Shown here piece after piece: positions 1 to 6,662 of a stretch of 27,393 nt of DNA. How positions within the stretch are numbered: position 1 is the first letter of the stretch; every line of letters starts with the position of its first letter. The notes under the pieces were generated by a model. It was not told the origin of the DNA. It did not search any database and saw only the letters and a list, made by a program, of their open reading frames with translations. Source of the stretch: an uncultured Eubacteriales bacterium (lineage in GTDB: Bacteria; Bacillota; Clostridia; Christensenellales; Christensenellaceae); NCBI GenBank assembly GCA_905193725.1, contig CAJJPW010000006.1:1-27393 (forward strand), in the 5' to 3' direction. Made by a program: the position numbers and the translations under genes.

Positions 1-91
1 TACTAGTAAAAAACTGTCCATATTTTTTTCGTTCAGTTTTAGGCATACTTTCTATATATTCATTTGTGAGCTTTATAATTTTTTCTAACAT
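1..91 (-). CDS. Adenine-specific DNA methyltransferase, N-terminal fragment (cut by window edge)
   Basis: Only the first 30 codons are in the window. The ATG at 91 (minus strand) follows the ribosome binding site AGGGG and a good promoter. The peptide starts MLEKIIKLTNEYIE and continues to a KKYGQFFT motif at about residues 23-30. That motif is typical of the start of N6-adenine DNA methyltransferases of restriction-modification systems (Eco57I / N6_Mtase type), where a charged helix precedes the 'Y-G-Q-[FY]-[FY]-T' segment near the SAM-binding region. Catalytic motifs (FxGxG, NPPY) would lie outside the window, so the family call rests on this N-terminal signature alone. A restriction subunit, if present, would also be outside the window. 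Confidence 0.6.
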   Translation of the reverse strand, partial: MLEKIIKLTNEYIESMPKTERKKYGQFFTS

Positions 92-124
92 ATTTCCCCT
101 GCCTACAAATTTGATGTTTTTGCT

Positions 125-153
125 ATTATACTATAATTAAATAGGCATTTCAA
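125..153 (-). promoter_or_regulatory. Sigma-A promoter for the DNA methyltransferase
   Basis: On the minus strand TTGAAA (153-148) is followed by a 17-bp spacer and TATAAT (130-125). Transcription would start near 118, leaving a 5' leader of about 27 nt before the ATG at 91. This separates the methyltransferase from the upstream FmdB/CorA unit. Confidence 0.6.
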
Positions 154-197
154 CAAGCTCCATAATTAAGGCTTTTAAAAAAAAGCGCAAAGAACTG

Positions 198-410
198 TTA
201 CTTGCAACCGGAGCAGCAGCTGCAATTACCACTACAGCTTCCGGCACCCGATCCTCCCGGAGTGCCAAAATAACATTTGCCAGTGTAATTACGACAGGTG
301 TTTTGGCTGCCACAATGGGGGCAAACAATTTTATCCCGCTCTGCAGAAGAAAAGATCAACTCTTCAAATACCTGACCACAGTCTTTACAAATAAATTTTA
401 AAAGTGCCAT
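198..410 (-). CDS. FmdB-like zinc ribbon protein
   Basis: This 70-residue protein has two CxxC pairs (CKDC at residues 9-12 and CPHC at about 30-33). They form the zinc ribbon of the FmdB/CxxC_CXXC_SSSS family of putative regulatory proteins, whose function is not established. The N-terminus (MALLKFICKDCG) is typical of the family. After the ribbon there is a short Gly/Ser/Cys-rich tail with five further cysteines in the last 16 residues, which could bind more metal or be oxidised. The ATG at 410 is preceded by AAAGGAAGAG. The gene lies 41 bp downstream of corA on the same strand with no terminator between them, so cotranscription is likely. A link to metal homeostasis is only an inference from that neighbourhood. 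Confidence 0.8.
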   Translation of the reverse strand: MALLKFICKDCGQVFEELIFSSAERDKIVCPHCGSQNTCRNYTGKCYFGTPGGSGAGSCSGNCSCCSGCK

Positions 411-451
411 TTGACTCTTCCTTTCGTAAGGTCAATTTTGTTATTTACAGA

Positions 452-1381
452 TTATAGCATTTTTTTGCGCCACAGCCAAATAACCGTGATAATGGTGCAA
501 ACTGCAGAAATCCCAATCACAATCCAAAAACCAAACCCATTGCGCTCAAAGGGTACGGGTACATTAATTCCCCATAAACTGGTGATGAAAGTGGGAACGG
601 CGATCACAATGGTCATGACTGTCAAAAATCGCATTACTGCATTTAGATTATTGGAAATCACCGAAGCAAAGGCCTCTGTAGTGCCCTGTACAATGTCTCG
701 ATAAATGGTACACATCTCAATAGCCTGTTTGTTTTCGATGATGACATCCTCCAGCAAATCTGTGTCATCCGGGTAGTATTTAATGCTGCTGGACTTGAGC
801 ATTTTTTCTAGCACAATTTCATTGGCCTTTAAAGCAGTAGAGAAATAGACCAAGGATTTTTCGATTTTCAACAGCTTGATCAGGTCTTTGTTCTTCATAT
901 TTTTGTGAAGCGCATCCTCTACCTGTGTGCTGGACTTTTCGATCTGCCGCAAATACTGCAAAAATTTCTGGGCATTCTTAAACAGCAGCTGCAGTAAAAA
1001 GCGAGTGCGTTTACATGTATCAAAACTCCGTACCCGTTTGCGGAAAAAATCCTCGATAACAGAGCTCTCTTCCAAGCATACGGTAATGATATTCTCTTTG
1101 GTTAAGATAATACCCAGCGGCACCGTTTCATAGACAAATGTGTTGCCTTCTGCCTGAACTGTTGGCATATTTACTAAAATCAGTACATTGCCATCCTCGC
1201 AGTCAATACGCGCACTCTCCTCTTCATCCAGAGAATCGGGGATGAAAGAATCATCTAGGTCAAAATATTCGGTAATGTATCTAATTTCCTCTGGCTCGGG
1301 ATCCAGCATGTGAATCCAAGTGCCCTTTTCAATATGATCTAATTCTTCCAGTACGTCATTTGTCTTGTAATATTTAATCAT
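452..1381 (-). CDS. corA: CorA-family divalent cation transporter
   Basis: This 309-residue protein has the CorA layout: a long charged cytoplasmic N-terminal domain (about 1-245) and two C-terminal transmembrane helices (about 248-270 and 283-303), ending in a basic tail (WLWRKKML). CorA proteins form pentameric channels for Mg2+, Co2+ or Ni2+ in the cytoplasmic membrane. The pore loop after the first helix normally carries Gly-Met-Asn; here it reads WGINVP, so Met is replaced by Ile. GxN variants occur in CorA-like subgroups, so the transported ion cannot be assigned. The ATG at 1381 follows the strong site AGGTG, 20 bp after the stop of a small upstream ORF with the same type of ribosome binding site. 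It probably heads a transcript that continues into the FmdB-like gene. Confidence 0.9.
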   Translation of the reverse strand: MIKYYKTNDVLEELDHIEKGTWIHMLDPEPEEIRYITEYFDLDDSFIPDSLDEEESARIDCEDGNVLILVNMPTVQAEGNTFVYETVPLGIILTKENIITVCLEESSVIEDFFRKRVRSFDTCKRTRFLLQLLFKNAQKFLQYLRQIEKSSTQVEDALHKNMKNKDLIKLLKIEKSLVYFSTALKANEIVLEKMLKSSSIKYYPDDTDLLEDVIIENKQAIEMCTIYRDIVQGTTEAFASVISNNLNAVMRFLTVMTIVIAVPTFITSLWGINVPVPFERNGFGFWIVIGISAVCTIITVIWLWRKKML

Positions 1382-1401
1382 ACTTTCACCTGCCTAACGA
1401 A

Positions 1402-1485
1402 TTAGCTAAGCAGTCTACAGAAAATAAGGCCGCTTAGTCCGAAAAATGAAATAGATATGTGAGATTTATTAGGGTCAGCGTCCAT
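1402..1485 (-). CDS. Small ORF (27 aa) upstream of corA, possible leader peptide or small membrane protein
   Basis: ATG at 1485 on the minus strand has an excellent ribosome binding site (AGAGGTG, 5 nt before the start) and reads 27 codons to TAA at 1404-1402. The peptide begins MDADPNKSHIS, has a hydrophobic middle (about residues 12-23, FFGLSGLIF) and ends CRLLS. It sits between the corA promoter and corA, in the correct order and strand, with a 20-bp gap. I recognise no family. Translation signals are as good as those of the real genes around it, which is the main support. It could be a short membrane-active peptide or a leader that couples or controls corA translation. Conservation in relatives would decide. 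Confidence 0.5.
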   Translation of the reverse strand: MDADPNKSHISISFFGLSGLIFCRLLS

Positions 1486-1522
1486 ATTTTCACCTCTTTT
1501 TCTTTCAAAACATACCAATTTT

Positions 1523-1551
1523 ATTATACTTATTTTGCAAAATAAAAGCAA
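1523..1551 (-). promoter_or_regulatory. Promoter of the small ORF-corA-fmdB unit with a perfect palindrome in the spacer
   Basis: On the minus strand TTGCTT (1551-1546), a 17-bp spacer and TATAAT (1528-1523). The spacer contains a perfect 16-bp palindrome TTATTTTGCAAAATAA (1530-1545), placed where a repressor would block RNA polymerase. The start of transcription would be near 1516. Confidence 0.55.
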
Positions 1552-1732
1552 TAAAAATGGAAATTTTGAGGTGCTTAAATGCTGGGGTATTGATTAGCCA
1601 AATGGTGCATATAAGTAAATTGGGTTACTCTATCCCAAAAACAGTGGAAGGTGAAAGGAATAAAGCAGACTCATACGGTGTAAATAATTTATGAATCCTA
1701 TGGGATGGGCACTGCTAAATATTAGAAAGTTA

Positions 1733-1741
1733 TGATATAAT
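1733..1741 (+). promoter_or_regulatory. Extended -10 promoter for the DUF951-lepB unit
   Basis: TGATATAAT is an extended -10 element (TGn-TATAAT, 1733-1741) located 23 bp before the GTG start at 1765. No good -35 is visible at the right distance, as is common for extended -10 promoters. The rest of the 1552-1732 spacer shows no gene or clear structure. Confidence 0.5.
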
Positions 1742-1764
1742 AAGTGCCAAGAGGTGAAAAGACC

Positions 1765-1953
1765 GTGGAAAAGATCCAGGTGGGAGATAAAATCAGCACA
1801 AAAAAAAAACATCCCTGTGGGAGCTTTGAGTGGACTGTCATTCGAACAGGGGCAGATGTAAAGATGAAATGCAATGGATGCGGAAGGATTGTCATGCTCC
1901 CCTATGAGGAATTTATCAAGCGAGTAAAGAAGGTATGGAAAGATGAAGCATAA
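1765..1953 (+). CDS. DUF951 family protein
   Basis: This 62-residue protein starts at a GTG (1765) placed 7 nt after GAGGTG. A start at the in-frame GTG 1744 would lie upstream of that ribosome binding site and is unlikely. The family signature is visible: an N-terminal VGDKISTKKKHPCG segment, then a WTVIRTGADVKMKC strand and a CNGCGR turn, giving the conserved Cys residues expected of DUF951 (YyaB-like) proteins. Its function is unknown, and the size and cysteines suggest a small metal- or nucleic-acid-binding protein. Its last codons overlap the start of lepB by 11 nt in another frame, so the two are translationally coupled. Confidence 0.85.
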   Translation: MEKIQVGDKISTKKKHPCGSFEWTVIRTGADVKMKCNGCGRIVMLPYEEFIKRVKKVWKDEA

Positions 1954-2479
1954 TGGTCAAGAACCCCAGTCCAGAACCGAAAGGAACAAACGGGATCGCA
2001 AGAAAAATATTTTAAGCTGGGTCTATTGCATAGTGATTGCGGTAGTAGTAGCGGTGCTGCTCCGCCTGTTTGTACTGGAGTTTTATCTGGTCAAAGGGCC
2101 GTCTATGGAGCCTACCTTAGTGGAAGACAACAGGGTGTTTGTGGAAAAAGTATCCAAGTATTTTACGCTGCCCAACCGAAATGACATCGTCATTGTGCAC
2201 CCGGAAGGAATTGAGGAATCCTTTATCAAAAGAGTGATCGGATTGCCGGGGGAGACGCTAGAGATTATTGACGGATATTTGTATATCGATGGGCAGCGAT
2301 ATGAGGAAGATGTCTACCAGCAGCCAATGAGCTATGATATGGATCCCGTGACCGTCCCAGAAGACCATATTTTTGTGATGGGGGATAACAGAGATGTATC
2401 TTTGGACAGTAGAGACCCATCGGTAGGGTGCATCCCCAGAGACAAAATCATTGGTGTAGTAAAATTTAAAATTGGCTAA
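1943..2479 (+). CDS. lepB: Type I signal peptidase
   Basis: This 178-residue membrane-anchored serine protease removes signal peptides from exported proteins on the outer face of the cytoplasmic membrane. A basic cytoplasmic N-terminus (about 1-24) precedes one transmembrane helix (about 25-46). Box B GPSMEPTL carries the nucleophile Ser54, box D IKRVIGLPGE carries the general base Lys96, and box E MGDNRDVSLDSR lies near the C-terminus. Length and single N-terminal anchor match Gram-positive SipS-type enzymes. The ATG at 1943 overlaps the end of the DUF951 gene. An 81-bp gap separates it from the patatin-like gene, which may share the transcript. Confidence 0.95.
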   Translation: MKHNGQEPQSRTERNKRDRKKNILSWVYCIVIAVVVAVLLRLFVLEFYLVKGPSMEPTLVEDNRVFVEKVSKYFTLPNRNDIVIVHPEGIEESFIKRVIGLPGETLEIIDGYLYIDGQRYEEDVYQQPMSYDMDPVTVPEDHIFVMGDNRDVSLDSRDPSVGCIPRDKIIGVVKFKIG

Positions 2480-2560
2480 ACACATCTGCTTTTTGGCTGA
2501 ATAGGTCATAGACAAGTGGATGAAAATACAAAGAAGATAGAAGAGGAGTATGGAAAGAGA

Positions 2561-3430
2561 ATGTCAAAGATAGCGCTTGTGCTAGAAGGCGGTGGCATGA
2601 GGGGGATTTATACCTCCGGTGTGTTGGATTTTTTTCTGGATCAAAACCTGCGCTTTCAAAACATTATCGGTGTGTCTGCTGGAGCGTGTAATGCTGCATC
2701 ATATATCTCAAATCAGAAAGGCAGGCATTACAATATCAACAAAACCTATGCCAAAGACCCAAGATATGCGGGAGTGAGGACTTTTTTGCGAACAGGCAGC
2801 ATTTTTGGGATGAAATTCATTTTTGAAGATATCCCAGATCGCCTGATCCCATTCGATTACGATGCCTATATGAATAGCAACATGACCTTGGAGACCGTCG
2901 TCACTAACGCACGATCTGGACAGGCAGAATATTTGGTGGCACAGGGAAAGAAGGAGATCAACCAATTTATCATGGCGTCTAGTTCCATTCCTGTGGCCTC
3001 AAAATCCGTACTTATTGGAGCAGATCTCTACTATGACGGCGGGGTGGCGGATTCCATTCCTGTGGCCCATGCGCTAGAGGAGGGGTTTGATAAACAAGTG
3101 ATTGTACTGACCCAGCAAAGAGGGTTTGTTAAGCAGAGGAAGAATTTGGCTTGGTTTTACGCCGTGAGATTTCCTAGGAAAAAACAGCTGCGTGATACCC
3201 TAAACCGTCGGTATCAAGTATATAACGAAAGTCTGAAATTGGCAGCAAAATTGGAAGAACAGGGAAAAGCTCTGATTATCGCACCCTCACAAGCGCCGCA
3301 AGTAGGACGGGTGGAAAAAGATCTAAAAAAGATTGACCGGATTTATGAGATGGGATACCAGGATGCCCAAAATATCAAAGAAAAATTATTGGATTTTATT
3401 GCAGATGGAGAAAACATATTGCAATCCTAA
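2561..3430 (+). CDS. Patatin-like phospholipase / acyl hydrolase
   Basis: This 289-residue cytoplasmic hydrolase has the patatin fold. The oxyanion-hole motif GGGMRG lies at residues 10-15, the nucleophile elbow GVSAG puts Ser39 in GxSxG, and the catalytic Asp is Asp159 in YYDGG. Together these give the Ser-Asp dyad of the family, which cleaves acyl groups from phospholipids or other esters. The bacterial subgroup of this size (RssA-like and DUF6363-type) has no settled substrate. I place the start at the ATG at 2561, which follows AGAGGAG by 12 nt and puts the first strand (KIALVLEGGG) right at the N-terminus. A GTG at 2516 in the same frame has no ribosome binding site. It ends before a bidirectional terminator shared with adhE. 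Confidence 0.85.
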   Translation: MSKIALVLEGGGMRGIYTSGVLDFFLDQNLRFQNIIGVSAGACNAASYISNQKGRHYNINKTYAKDPRYAGVRTFLRTGSIFGMKFIFEDIPDRLIPFDYDAYMNSNMTLETVVTNARSGQAEYLVAQGKKEINQFIMASSSIPVASKSVLIGADLYYDGGVADSIPVAHALEEGFDKQVIVLTQQRGFVKQRKNLAWFYAVRFPRKKQLRDTLNRRYQVYNESLKLAAKLEEQGKALIIAPSQAPQVGRVEKDLKKIDRIYEMGYQDAQNIKEKLLDFIADGENILQS

Positions 3431-3485
3431 CCAAAAATACAGCAAGTTTCAACGTACAACTGACAGAAGATGATACAAAGGAATA

Positions 3486-3522
3486 AAAAAACATCCTTAC
3501 CTTTTTGGTAAGGATGTTTTTT
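3486..3522. terminator. Bidirectional intrinsic terminator between the patatin-like gene and adhE
   Basis: A perfect stem, AAAAACATCCTTACC pairing with GGTAAGGATGTTTTT around a TTTTT loop, is flanked by an A-run on the left and a T-run on the right. It can terminate both the plus-strand lipase unit and the minus-strand adhE transcript. Confidence 0.9.
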
Positions 3523-3558
3523 ATGTAATTAACTAAATACATAGTTAAGGGGGGCGAT

Positions 3559-6168
3559 TTATTTGCCGTAGTAGGCCTTCAGATACAGATCTTTGATCTC
3601 AGAGATCAACGGATATCTGGGGTTCGCTGTGGTACACTGATCCTCAAAGGCGTGTTCTGCCAGCGCATCTACTTTGGAGAGGAACTCCTGTTCGTTGATA
3701 CCACACTCGGCAATGGACATTGGGATGTGAAGATGCTGCATCAGCTCCCGAATGGCCTGCACTAAATTATCTACGCTCGTTTGCACGTCTTTATCGCCGA
3801 TACCCAAGTATCTTGCCAACTTTGCGTATTTTTGATCCGCAATAAACGTCTCATATTTGGGGAAGGTGGCAAACTTCGTGGGCTTTTGGGCGTTATATGC
3901 GATCACATGGGGCAGCAATACTGCATTGGCTCTGCCGTGTGGGATGTGGAACTCACCGCCCAGTTTATGAGCCATAGAGTGGTTCAGCCCTAAGAATGCA
4001 TTGGTGAATGCCATACCCGCAATACAAGAGGCGTTGTGCATCTTTTCCCGCGCTTCGGCATCTTCTGAGCCGTTGTCATAGGCTCTTTGCAGATTCTCAA
4101 ATACCAGCTCCGTGGCTTTAACGGCTAACCCATCGGTGTAGTCAGAAGCCATGACGGACACATAGGCTTCAATGGCGTGTGTCAGTACGTCTAGCCCTGT
4201 ATCAGCCGTAGCGGCCTTGGGCAGAGACATGGTGAACTGAGGATCGATGATAGCCACTGTTGGAGTGAGTGCATAGTCCGCCAGAGGGTACTTGATGTTG
4301 CCGTTTAACTTGTCGGTGATTACAGAGAAAGAGGTGACCTCAGAACCTGTACCCGACGTGGTGGGGATGGCGACGAATTGTGCTTTTTCTCCCAAGCGGG
4401 GGAACTTAAACGCTCTCTTGCGGATGTCCATGAATTTAAGACGCAAACCGCCAAACTCGGTCTCTGGATGCTCATAGAACAGCCACATACCCTTAGCCGC
4501 GTCCATAGCGCTGCCGCCGCCTACGGCGATGATCACATCTGGGCGGAATTCCCGCATGGACTCTACGCCGCGCATAATGGTCTCTACAGAAGGATCTGGT
4601 TCTACATCGCTAAAGATCTCACTGTGGCAGTAGATCTCCCGCTTTCTCAAATAGTAGAGCACTCTATCTACATACCCTAATTTGACCATCATAGGGTCGG
4701 TTACGATGAATGCACGGGAGATATCCGGCATTTTTTCGAGATATTGGATACAGCCATTTTCAAAGTAGATTTTTGGCGGAATCTTAAACCACTGCATATT
4801 CACTCTCCTGTGGGCGATTTTTTTCACGTTGATCAAATTTACGGTAGACACGTTGGAAGTGGTGGAATTATGTCCATAAGAACCACAACCCAGTGTCAGT
4901 GAAGGAGTATTGGTGTTGTAGATGTCGCCGATGGCACCCTGTGAAGAGGGAGAGTTGGCGATGACACGCCCAACCTTCATGCGCTTTCCGTACTCCTCGA
5001 TGAGCTTTTCGTCGCTGGAGTGAATCACTGCCGAATGTCCTAAGCCACCTAACTGAAGCATTTTTTCCGCTTTGTCAAAGCCCTCTTTGCTATCGTTTAC
5101 GATAAAGTACGCCAGTACGGGAGAGAGTTTCTCTAAAGAGAGAGGATAATCATATCCCACATCTTTGAGCTTGGCAATTAAAATTTTAGTATCCTCGGGC
5201 ACAGTAATCCCCGCGTTTTTGGCAATCCAAACGGGTTTTTTACCCACAACATCGGGGTTTACCGCACGTTTTTCGCTGTTAATTACATAATCGGATACTT
5301 TTTTGGTCTCCTCTTCGTTTAAGAAATAACAGCCATTTTCAGCCATAAACTGCTCAAAGGCCTTAGAGATCGCTTTATCGACAATGACAGCTTGCTCCGA
5401 GGCGCAAATCATGCCGTTGTCAAAGGACTTGGAGAGCATTAGGTCAGTACAAGCCCGCTTGATGTTGGCGGATTTTTCAATATAGCAAGGCACGTTGCCA
5501 GGACCTACGCCAAGAGCTGGTTTGCCGGCGCTGTAAGCTGATTGCACCATACCGCTGCCGCCTGTTGCCAAAATGAGGGATACCCCTGGATGATTCATGA
5601 GTTTGGTGGTTGCCTCCACAGAAGGTGTCTCTATGAACTGAATGCAGTATTTTGGAGCTCCCACCTCTTCGGCTGCTCTTCTTAAGATTTCTGCTGCCGC
5701 TGCAGAGCATTTCTGTGCTGCAGGGTGGAATGCAAAAATAATGGGATTGCGAGTTTTGGCACAGATGATGGACTTAAACATCGTAGTAGAAGTAGGGTTG
5801 GTAACAGGCGTAACACCTGCCACTACGCCCACAGGCTCTGCTACATCGTCCGTCCCCTCTAGAGAATTGGTATTGATGACGCCAACGGTCTTTTGATCCT
5901 TGATGGAATGCCAAATGTACTCAGTGGCAAAGATGTTTTTAATCACTTTGTCCTCAAAAATACCCCGCTGGGTCTCTTCCACTGCCAGTTTCGCCAATTC
6001 CATATGATGGTCTAGGCCGGCTAATGCCATGGTATGAACGATTTTGTCCACTTGCTCTTGGTTTAGCTCCATGTATTCGGCAAGTGCCTGCTGTGCATTT
6101 TTCACGAGCTTATCGATCATCGCATCAATGTCGACTTTTTTTGCTGGTTCTGTAGCTTTGTTAGCCAT
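3559..6168 (-). CDS. adhE: Bifunctional aldehyde-alcohol dehydrogenase
   Basis: This 869-residue protein, the usual AdhE length, converts acetyl-CoA to acetaldehyde and then to ethanol with two NADH, regenerating NAD+ in fermentation. The N-terminal CoA-acylating aldehyde dehydrogenase domain (about 1-440) has the GPGN motif near 222-225 and the catalytic Cys255 in GMICASEQ. The C-terminal iron-dependent alcohol dehydrogenase domain (about 455-869) has GGGSAMDAAK for the cofactor, PTTSGTGSE, and metal-ligand histidines in LTHAIEAYV, NHSMAHKLG and HIPHGRAN. AdhE of this type forms helical filaments (spirosomes). The ATG at 6168 follows TGGAGGAG. The gene is monocistronic, closed by the terminator at 3486-3522, and its upstream region carries Rex-like sites, as expected for an NADH-responsive fermentation gene. 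Confidence 0.98.
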   Translation of the reverse strand: MANKATEPAKKVDIDAMIDKLVKNAQQALAEYMELNQEQVDKIVHTMALAGLDHHMELAKLAVEETQRGIFEDKVIKNIFATEYIWHSIKDQKTVGVINTNSLEGTDDVAEPVGVVAGVTPVTNPTSTTMFKSIICAKTRNPIIFAFHPAAQKCSAAAAEILRRAAEEVGAPKYCIQFIETPSVEATTKLMNHPGVSLILATGGSGMVQSAYSAGKPALGVGPGNVPCYIEKSANIKRACTDLMLSKSFDNGMICASEQAVIVDKAISKAFEQFMAENGCYFLNEEETKKVSDYVINSEKRAVNPDVVGKKPVWIAKNAGITVPEDTKILIAKLKDVGYDYPLSLEKLSPVLAYFIVNDSKEGFDKAEKMLQLGGLGHSAVIHSSDEKLIEEYGKRMKVGRVIANSPSSQGAIGDIYNTNTPSLTLGCGSYGHNSTTSNVSTVNLINVKKIAHRRVNMQWFKIPPKIYFENGCIQYLEKMPDISRAFIVTDPMMVKLGYVDRVLYYLRKREIYCHSEIFSDVEPDPSVETIMRGVESMREFRPDVIIAVGGGSAMDAAKGMWLFYEHPETEFGGLRLKFMDIRKRAFKFPRLGEKAQFVAIPTTSGTGSEVTSFSVITDKLNGNIKYPLADYALTPTVAIIDPQFTMSLPKAATADTGLDVLTHAIEAYVSVMASDYTDGLAVKATELVFENLQRAYDNGSEDAEAREKMHNASCIAGMAFTNAFLGLNHSMAHKLGGEFHIPHGRANAVLLPHVIAYNAQKPTKFATFPKYETFIADQKYAKLARYLGIGDKDVQTSVDNLVQAIRELMQHLHIPMSIAECGINEQEFLSKVDALAEHAFEDQCTTANPRYPLISEIKDLYLKAYYGK

Positions 6169-6279
6169 AATGTCTCCTCCATTAAATATTTAAATTTAAT
6201 TTAACTTCTGTAATGATTTTCTTAGTATTCGCTAGCTGCATTTTCCTATTCTGCATCTTGCAAATAAAAGAAAATTTCC

Positions 6280-6312
6280 AATTGTATACCAGAATCAATC
6301 TAGTATACAATT
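6280..6312. repeat. Inverted repeat with two GTATAC cores upstream of adhE
   Basis: AATTGTATAC (6280-6289) and GTATACAATT (6303-6312) form a perfect 10-bp inverted repeat with a 13-bp spacer. Each arm is itself close to the palindrome TTGTATACAA, so this could be two adjacent dimer sites about two helical turns apart. It lies about 115-145 bp upstream of the adhE start and overlaps a possible minus-strand -10 (TATACT, 6307-6302). Confidence 0.5.
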
Positions 6313-6314
6313 TA

Positions 6315-6332
6315 TTGACACTTTTTTAACAA
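6315..6332. promoter_or_regulatory. Putative Rex operator 1 upstream of adhE
   Basis: TTGACACTTTTTTAACAA matches 11 of 14 defined positions of the clostridial Rex consensus TTGTTAANNNNTTAACAA, including a perfect right half. It covers the likely -35 region of adhE (TTGTTA on the minus strand, 19 bp from TATACT). Rex is the NADH/NAD+-sensing repressor of fermentation genes in Clostridia. The rex gene is not in this window. Confidence 0.5.
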
Positions 6333-6400
6333 GTTTCATAATATTTTTAGTTTTTCCTCTATATGATGGGAAAAACGATGCACATTATTTCAAAATTATT

Positions 6401-6418
6401 TTGTTAAAAAAATATCAA
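6401..6418. promoter_or_regulatory. Putative Rex operator 2 in the adhE / SDR intergenic region
   Basis: TTGTTAAAAAAATATCAA has a perfect left half and 12 of 14 defined positions of the Rex consensus TTGTTAANNNNTTAACAA. Read on the minus strand it closely resembles site 1. It lies about 235 bp upstream of adhE and about 245 bp upstream of the divergent SDR gene, so it could act on either. The remainder of 6419-6592 is AT-rich with a 16-bp palindrome AAAATTTGCAAATTTT at 6478-6493 and no gene. Confidence 0.55.
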
Positions 6419-6592
6419 TCTCTTGATGTGTAATAGTATGCACCTGATTTTGCAAAAAGTCAATAGGTTTACATAAAAAAATTTGCAAATTTTGCAGAAA
6501 AAGAAAATTAATATTTTTTACCAAGAAAATAAAAAATAAAGTGAGCAATATATGAATAGTGCACAGAACCTTCCCATCAGCTGGATAAAAGA

Positions 6593-6621
6593 TTGTAGAA
6601 ATGGAACAATTAGGCTACAAT
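6593..6621 (+). promoter_or_regulatory. Promoter of the SDR-desulfoferrodoxin unit
   Basis: TTGTAG (6593-6598), a 17-bp spacer and TACAAT (6616-6621). Transcription would start near 6628, giving a leader of about 35 nt with AAAGGA before the ATG at 6663. Confidence 0.55.
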
Positions 6622-6662
6622 AAGAATATAGTAATTTTTACATATAATAAAGGAATAGAAAA

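Noticed and set aside
4378..4680. Open frame of 100 codons on the plus strand inside adhE
   Set aside because: It is antisense to a highly conserved gene, has no ribosome binding site and encodes no recognisable domain.
6643..6648. TATAAT as the -10 of the SDR gene
   Set aside because: It is too close to the start codon and overlaps the region before the ribosome binding site. TTGTAG-17-TACAAT at 6593-6621 gives a normal leader.
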